Source: Hypoxylon rubiginosum
Taxonomy: Eukaryota; Ascomycota; Sordariomycetes; Xylariales; Hypoxylaceae
DNA: 64,000 nucleotides
Direction of reading: 5' to 3'
Assembly: GCA_902806565.1 (NCBI GenBank)
Contig: CADCXA010000068.1
Location: forward strand, 186,001-250,000
Part shown: piece after piece, positions 58,101 to 64,000 of the stretch
Numbering within the stretch: the first letter of the stretch is position 1
Layout: every line of letters starts with the position of its first letter
Position numbers and translations under genes: made by a program
Notes under the pieces: generated by a model
What the model was told of the DNA's origin: nothing
Database searches by the model: none
What the model saw: the letters and a program-made list of their open reading frames with translations, nothing else

Positions 58101-60598
58101 AGGTTATAATAGCAATAGTACATACGAGAATAATAATACCTAACATTTGTTAGATTACCAGCACGAAAAGGATACAATATCACTGCTCTAAAACTACGGC
58201 ATGTGATTCTGCCCTCTAGAAGCTGGAGCCTCTGCTGACGTGTCCTTCGTAGAAGACGAGTATTCTAGTCAAATCCACACAATCACCAGTCTACGAGTTC
58301 CCAGTAGCGCATACCCCTTCATCTAGTCTGCCGTCTCGAAGACTTAGTCCGACGCGTTTTGCCACATGAGATTATGAGAGGCTCCTAAAGCATAAGCTAG
58401 CCGTCATAGTTCACGTCAGCCAGTTCACGTCAGCTAGCAAGAGATACAATATCCGAGGTCCCCCTAGGGATGGAATTTGAGTTTAGGACACAGAACTTGG
58501 GTATGTAGGTTTTTTCCATGTTTCCAACTGGACGGATGTCACTGAGATAAGAACGAAAACCAAAAGACAGACGCGGGCAGCTACTGGTTGTGAAATAATA
58601 GGACCAGGGGCTTAAAATAAGCTCCCAGAAGATACCTGGGAAACAGCTAGATTTCTAACGCGTAATTGTACCGTACGTAGTATAAATCATCAGCTAAATT
58701 GATCCACGTGCGAGCTCATCTCTTGGGTCACAGACATTCAAAATCGAGCAGTGTACGCTATGTACAGATGTATCTACATGTACCTACCTAGTAGGAAGAA
58801 TCGTCGGTTATTCCGTCGTCCAGTGCCCTGTATATACATTATGTATATGCAGATAGTGTGAAATAGCCCATCTAAGACTACGTGTGTACCTAAGAGATAC
58901 CCATAGGTAACATGCTGTTTGCCGACCTTTAGCATGATCGATACGTAGTGTGCAGGCCCTAGGGTGCATGTATTCAATGAAGATAATTGAAGGCCAAATA
59001 GGACTGCAGTTTACCACCCATGTGGATGACCAGCGGAGGAAAAGATCCAAAGATCCAAAGATCCAAGTGTCCAAGTACCTACGTAGACTACCTACCTAAA
59101 GGTACATAGGGTACGAACGTCAAAGAGTCATCTCCCTACATTTGATGGGTTCATGTTTGAAAAGATATTATCACGTTCCTCTTGGGAAACTGCCAAGGGC
59201 TCCTGATATTCTCGATTCCATATTATAAACCTACCTTCTGCCTACGTATCGAAATAGATAGGTCTTACCTAGGCAGGTCCTTTCCCGCTCCTTATCGGCC
59301 TCAATTCAGCTCATAGCTCAAAGTTACTTCCCATTCTTCTCATAATACGTGGGTAGCTCTTGCCTCAAAAAAAACATTGCAGAATGATAGCACTGCGTTA
59401 GGTACTGGCAACTACGTACGTCCTTGGCTCTTTCTGGTTTGTTTCGCAGGGGAAGCTAAGCACCGCAGCTATGGCAAGAGGAAACCACTACCTGAAGTAA
59501 AATACCAAAATTTTTGCGAAGGAAATTTCGTCTAAAGCATTAAAATTTCCCCCGCTCAAGGGGACGCCCACGTTATCGTATCTGGAACGCACCAGCAGAC
59601 TACCAAGTCTAGACAATCGACGATACCAGACGACGCGTAAGGTTAGGATATTTCGACGCTGGCCACGATCGTCACCACAGCATCTAGCCGCATCATCAAC
59701 GATAACCACCCGAAGGCCCATCTTCCGTAGTACTTACACACACGCATACATGTAACCAACCATCCAGGTGCAGCAGAAAATACCTGCAATTCTGCACTTC
59801 CGCACTTCTGCTTCGTGTCTCGTGCTTCGGTCACCCCCTTCCACTTACACATCAAGTACCAACTTCACGCCCGTACTGAGGCAGCACAATTAAGGTTCGG
59901 CCAGTGTCCGACCACCGATCACCGAGTATATTGGTGGAAATCCGTCGACATAATCTGATACCACCGCTCCTCCTTGTCACTTGAGCCGACGCTTATCAAG
60001 GGTCTCAGATTTCTAGGAGTGCCATCTTGGGCAACCTGGACGTGCGGCAGACACGTCGCTCCCCCACATCCGCCTTGATTTAATGAAACGATTTGGCTGA
60101 TTTGGCTGAAGTCGGTGCGAAAAGTTCTGATATATAACTGCAGCTCTGCAACCCATCAAGTTGGACTTTGGATTTGGTCACCGTACACTTATCCCATCTT
60201 CATCTGTGGTATTCAGGGCGACCGTAAGATTCCTATTTTTTATATCTCCACCGCGGTTTCTACCCAGCTCATCTTTACCAGTAACTTACACTTCCTTCAG
60301 GGCATTGAATTCAATTTCACACCTTATTGTACATCCCCCAACCCAGCTTCAGCTGCGAGTAGTGAGTTGTTCTGCCTCTTCTACCTCTGCCATCTACACC
60401 CAGGCACACTTTCAACTGACCCATGTAGTAGCAACTACCCTTTGATATACGGCTTTTACCTTTAAGACTTCCAAAAAGATTGTTCTTTTTGGCACTTCTC
60501 TGTCAACCTTTTTGCCGATTAAGCTGCTGTCTGCATTTTTAACTACCGGGAGTAAATCCTATTGCCATTGTCAAGTACGCTTGATCGCAACGGTAGCC
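55131..60598. other. 5.5 kb gene-free interval upstream of the WOPR gene
   Basis: No ORF here has a recognisable domain. The longest (55708-56040, 110 codons) looks fortuitous. At about 55385-55410 the minus strand holds a tRNA T-arm-like stretch with a perfect B-box. Palindromic ACCTACCTAGGTAGGTAG-type motifs occur near 57930 and 59090, and an ATCCAAAG triplet repeat near 59044. The final about 500 nt are pyrimidine-rich and probably a long 5' leader. It may contain the extended regulatory region of the WOPR gene. Confidence 0.5.
57927..57951. repeat. palindromic ACCTACCTAGGTAGGT-type motif
   Basis: A near-perfect dyad around CCTAGG (ACCTACCTAGGTAGGTAG). Related motifs occur near 27449, 27786, 42791, 58783, 59075 and 59247, all outside genes. 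Confidence 0.6.
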
Positions 60599-61891
60599 AT
60601 GTCTTCTGGTGGCATCATGGGGACGGGGGACCGACCTCCTGGGACACCTCTACGACCGACCTTCCAAGGATACATTTCCAATACTATGGACGCCCTCATA
60701 TTATTCGAGGCGTGCCTGACGGGCGTCCTTACTCACGTACCCCGGCGGCCTCACGACAGAGAGCGAGCTGACCTCATCGTCAGCGGCAATATCTTTATTT
60801 ACGAGGAGAACTCATCCGGCATCAAGCGTTGGACCGACGGTATGTCCTGGAGCCCAAGCCGGATTTTGGGCAACTTTCTTCTCTATCGTGAGCTCGATAA
60901 GCCGTTCCAGCCTGGCGAGAAGAAGCGAGCCTTGAAGCGCCCCAAGACGGATGGAGGAATATCCAAGCAACCTAATAGCTCAAGATCGAGCTCCATCGGC
61001 AGCTACGCTAGCGCCTTGACCTCCTCAACCTCCTCGATGCCTCTTAACAACATGACCGCTGCCCGCAACGACGCCGAGCGAGCATTGGTTGGGTCGCTGG
61101 TCGACTCGTACCAGTTCAAGCATGACGGACTCGTCAAGAAAACCATCAGTGTTACGCACAACGGCATCCAACATCATTTAGTATCCTACTATAACATTGA
61201 CGACGTTATGAGTGGAAAACTGACATCACCGGCGCAATCGCGGGAGTTGCGCCACATTTCGCCTCGAGGCAGCCTCATATCCTGCGCCAACTTTCGGGCC
61301 CCAGTTGACGACCACGAGCTTATGGTCACAAACCCTAACGGGTACTTCGGCTATCCTCAGCAGACGCCAGACTACAACATGAATGGCGCGAACCCAAGGT
61401 CGATGTCAATGTCTCACCTCCATAACTATAATCAACCAAGCTGGGCAGCCGGCGCATATAATGCGTACACGACCTACAGCCAACCTTACAGCAGCCAATC
61501 CTACCTGGCCCAAACGTTACCTCAGACCCTACCGCAGACCCTACCGCAGACCCTACCGCAGACATTACCGCAGACATTATCCCAAACGCTGCCGCCCCCT
61601 GTCAGCTATACTCCAACTTCATCTTCGACAGCCGCGTACAGCTTCGACCAGACGCCTTCGGCAAACGGGCTTGGTGGCTACGATGGGCTGCCTACCGACG
61701 CTACATACAGTTATGATCAGAAGCCTACCGACCCTGTTACTTACAGCTACGACCAGAAGTCTGCCGACCCCGTTACCTACAGCTACAACCAGAAGTCCAC
61801 CGACCCTGTTACCTACAGCTACGACCAGAAGTCTGCCGACCCTGCTACTTATGGATACGACCAAACCAGCATGGATTATTCTTTCCAATGA
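60599..61891 (+). CDS. WOPR-domain transcriptional regulator (Wor1/Ryp1/Sge1/Gti1 type)
   Basis: Master regulator family governing morphology, secondary metabolism and virulence-linked genes in fungi. Single-exon 430-aa model; the frame is open upstream but has no ATG before 60599. WOPRa (about 20-115) reads TFQGYISNTMDALILFEACLTG, then RRPHDRERADLIVSGNIFIYEE, and GIKRWTDGMSWSPSRILGNFLLYRELDKPFQPGEKKRALKRP, which holds the DNA-contacting Arg-Trp-Thr-Asp core. WOPRb (about 155-215) reads LVGSLVDSYQFKHDGLVKKTISV ... HLVSYYNIDDVMSGKL. This matches the Ryp1/Sge1 branch better than Pac2. The C-terminal half is low complexity, with a tandem TLPQ repeat and a tandem 12-residue TYSYDQKSADPV repeat, presumably part of the activation or prion-like region. 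Preceded by the large gene-free interval. Confidence 0.93.
   Translation: MSSGGIMGTGDRPPGTPLRPTFQGYISNTMDALILFEACLTGVLTHVPRRPHDRERADLIVSGNIFIYEENSSGIKRWTDGMSWSPSRILGNFLLYRELDKPFQPGEKKRALKRPKTDGGISKQPNSSRSSSIGSYASALTSSTSSMPLNNMTAARNDAERALVGSLVDSYQFKHDGLVKKTISVTHNGIQHHLVSYYNIDDVMSGKLTSPAQSRELRHISPRGSLISCANFRAPVDDHELMVTNPNGYFGYPQQTPDYNMNGANPRSMSMSHLHNYNQPSWAAGAYNAYTTYSQPYSSQSYLAQTLPQTLPQTLPQTLPQTLPQTLSQTLPPPVSYTPTSSSTAAYSFDQTPSANGLGGYDGLPTDATYSYDQKPTDPVTYSYDQKSADPVTYSYNQKSTDPVTYSYDQKSADPATYGYDQTSMDYSFQ
61514..61596 (+). repeat. coding tandem repeat, 12-nt unit (Thr-Leu-Pro-Gln)
   Basis: About seven copies of a 12-nt unit encoding TLPQ (one TLSQ) inside the WOPR gene. The middle copies are identical at nucleotide level, which implies recent expansion by slippage. 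Confidence 0.85.
61703..61882 (+). repeat. coding tandem repeat, 36-nt unit (TYSYDQKxxDPV)
   Basis: Five consecutive 36-nt units encoding a Tyr-rich 12-residue motif at the C-terminus of the WOPR protein. Four are close copies and the last is degenerate, running into the stop. Two alternating variants (KSAD and K(P/S)TD) suggest duplication of a two-unit block. Confidence 0.88.
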
Positions 61892-62567
61892 AAAGAAGAC
61901 GGACTGGGAGGTTATGGACGGGTAGGGAAGACAGGAGCATTCATTCCATCACCGATTTTTCATCATCAATCTAATCATCAATCTCATCATTAATATTATT
62001 ACCGATTTCATCACCGCAACCGCCGAGGCTACCGAGTCGATAATGTATCGACACGAATTCCCACAGTTCGACGCGACGCGAGGAAGCAGAGGGGAGGCAG
62101 GGAGGAAGCCGGGGGATAGGGGAGGAGACAGCACAGGGGAAAGGAGGTAAAGCTCAATCAGAAGGGCATAGGTGAAGCGATTACAATTATGATTGACATC
62201 GCTCTATTGCTCTATTACTTTTGATTGTTGATTGCATTGTGGGTTTTTCAATTTGATACTCTGCTTCATTGCTAGATCAAGCTTAGCTAGAAGGCCTCGT
62301 TAATTTCATAATCTCTTTATTCTTTTACACAAATTTGTCTTGAGTCCCCACAGTAAGCCCTCAGCTCCGTCCGTAAGGGCCAGTGACGTCGTGTGGTCCA
62401 TGCTACGAACACCAAACACGGTGCCAGACCAGAAGTTTTTCAACTGTGAGCTCTCATCTTCACCCTCACCATCACCCTCACCCTCATCCAAGACTCAAGC
62501 CCTCATTATTTTATTTATTTATTTACATAAAGCTTTGTTCGTACGCTCATAATATGAGACACCTGTC
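61892..62567. other. 3' UTR and intergenic region
   Basis: Contains a CATCAATCTAAT-like simple-sequence stretch at about 61960-62010 and a CACCCTCACCATC tract at about 62458-62490. No supported gene. The right part should hold the CRD1 promoter. Confidence 0.45.
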
Positions 62568-64000
62568 ATGACTTCACGAGCATTGTGCGGCGGTGCCCCC
62601 GGCTGCCGCGCTCGTACGGGATTGGCTTGGAGACTGACGGATTTTAACCTTTCGACGCCAAAACACCGACTCTCGTTCCCCTTACGGAAATCCTCAAATG
62701 CTGTCCGTAGCCTATTACACAATGCGACCCCGAATCGGACGAGCTGTGTCTTGTCGTCGAGAAATGAGGTGGCACGTCATCCGTTGTGGCTACGGACGTG
62801 TTTGGGTTACGGTAAGGGCTGGGGGCCTGTAACGTGCTCACAAGCAGACGACACTGACGACGGGAATAGGGTCAATGCGATGGTTTTCCCAAAACAACGA
62901 GTATCTCCAGAGGGAAAATACTGGCGAACATAAGGACGCGTATGCTCCCCCCCCTCTTTCTCAGTTGTCTATGTTCTGGACTCATCGCATCCCGTGGTTT
63001 GCCCTCTGACTCAGAACTTTGATCCTGTTTGAGGATCTCAATTTTTTCTTCTTAGTCTAGACTACGGGATTTTTTTCAGTTGATAGCACGTGTGAAGCTA
63101 ATATGAGCTCTGCAGAACGTCATCTCCCCGACCGGCTAACTCGTCAGAGCCGCCGGCATCAGCAGAGCGACCCCAAATTAGAGGAGGAGGAGGTATCCGA
63201 AAGGTAATTCCCAAGGTGCTACCCAGCCTAACGCCACACGAGAACATCTACACGGTGCCCAACCTCCTCACGTTCTCGCGCCTCGTGGCCGCGCCCTTCA
63301 TCGGCTACGCCATCCTCCACGACGCCCACGTCTGGGCGCTGGGCCTGTTCGCGTACGCGGGCGTCTCGGACCTGCTCGACGGCTGGATCGCGCGCCGCTG
63401 GAATCTCCAGACTGTTGTTGGCAGCGTCGTCGACCCTATGGCTGATAAGACCCTGATGACCGTCCTGACCGTGAGCCTGGCTTATGGCGGCGCCCTGCCT
63501 GGTAAGCATTCTTGTTTCACACCCGCAATAACATTTACACTTGAAGTGACTAGGGACCGGACTTGGCGAGCTAACATATGTACCCAATGCAGTGTGGCTA
63601 GCCGTCGTAATTCTCGGCCGTGACGTCGGCCTAGGCATCGCCGCCATCTACTACCGGTGGATATCCTTACCCCCTCCCAAGACCTTCTCCCGCTACTGGG
63701 ACTTCTCTCTGCCCTCGGCCGAAGTGCGGCCCACGACCATCAGCAAGTACAACACGTTCTTGCAGTTGGGGCTGATGGGAGCAACAATGACGACGCCCCT
63801 ATTGACCGCTGATGTTACCGTGGCCATGACTGCGTTTCAGTAAGTCAACTAGTCCCTCCGCGTGACCCAACATACGCGGAAGGTTTTCCTTCGATGAGTC
63901 GGACCTAACATGGAGAATAGATATTTGGTCGCTACCACGACGGTCTGGAGCGGTTTGAGCTACGTGTTTAGCAAGGACGCGGTCAAGATACTGTCCCAGA
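62568..64000 (+). CDS. CRD1: cardiolipin synthase Crd1 (CDP-alcohol phosphatidyltransferase), 3' truncated by window end
   Basis: Mitochondrial inner-membrane enzyme that makes cardiolipin from CDP-diacylglycerol and phosphatidylglycerol. Exon 2 encodes ENIYTVPNLLTFSRLVAAP and the CDP-OH-P signature DGWIARRWNLQTVVGSVVDPMADK, with all its Asp/Gly residues. It is joined by a 91-nt intron (63502-63592) to exon 3 (63593-63839: VWLAVVILGRDVGL ... WISLPPPKTFSRYWDFSLPSAEV). Intron 63840-63920 leads to exon 4, open to the right edge (YLVATTTVWSGLSYVFSKDAVKIL). The proposed first exon (62568-62811) encodes an Arg-rich, acid-poor start typical of a mitochondrial presequence. A GTAAGG donor and an acceptor at 63147 after GGCTAAC join it in frame. 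That first junction (336-nt intron) is inferred; the remainder is secure. The C-terminal end is outside the window. Confidence 0.9.

Overview
The window is nuclear DNA of a filamentous ascomycete (Pezizomycotina, most likely a Sordariomycete). The evidence is short introns (about 44-210 nt) with GTAAGT-like donors and CTAAC-type branch points, a heterokaryon-incompatibility (HET) gene, a WOPR-domain regulator, fungal-type TPO1/FLU1-like MFS exporters and a fungal-specific Bni4-like protein. The order cannot be fixed from sequence alone. All multi-exon models below were spliced by hand and checked for reading-frame continuity.

Region 1 (1-14 kb) looks accessory: a GMC flavin oxidoreductase and a drug-exporter-type MFS transporter on the minus strand, a HET-domain gene on the plus strand, a second MFS gene that seems damaged (in-frame stop plus a suspicious splice junction), and a GC-rich secreted S33-type peptidase. 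This could be a small metabolic/detoxification neighbourhood, but no backbone synthase is present.

Region 2 (14.8-23.7 kb) holds a large ATAD2/Yta7/Abo1-type AAA+ bromodomain chromatin ATPase and, after a 3.5 kb non-coding interval, a small conserved-looking protein. Region 3 (23.7-32.2 kb) is a gene-poor stretch of about 8.5 kb with only short unsupported ORFs, low-complexity tracts and small palindromes.

Region 4 (32.2-55.1 kb) is mostly housekeeping: a Bni4-like PP1-targeting protein, tRNA-dihydrouridine synthase Dus1, a polytopic membrane protein of unknown function, a Pol III tRNA-like gene with an unusually long intervening sequence, an orphan copia-gag-like ORF, a CorA/Alr/Mnr2 magnesium transporter, signal peptidase subunit Spc1, the RING protein Rbx1, a PNRC/Edc1-like decapping enhancer and tyrosyl-DNA phosphodiesterase Tdp1.

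Region 5 (55.1-64 kb) is a gene-free interval of about 5.5 kb upstream of a WOPR master-regulator gene (Wor1/Ryp1/Sge1 type) whose C-terminus carries two coding tandem repeats. It is followed by cardiolipin synthase Crd1, which runs off the right edge. No single multi-gene system new to science is evident. The most interesting signals are the possibly decaying MFS gene, the interrupted tRNA-like locus, the repeat-bearing WOPR gene with its large upstream region, and the lone gag-like ORF.
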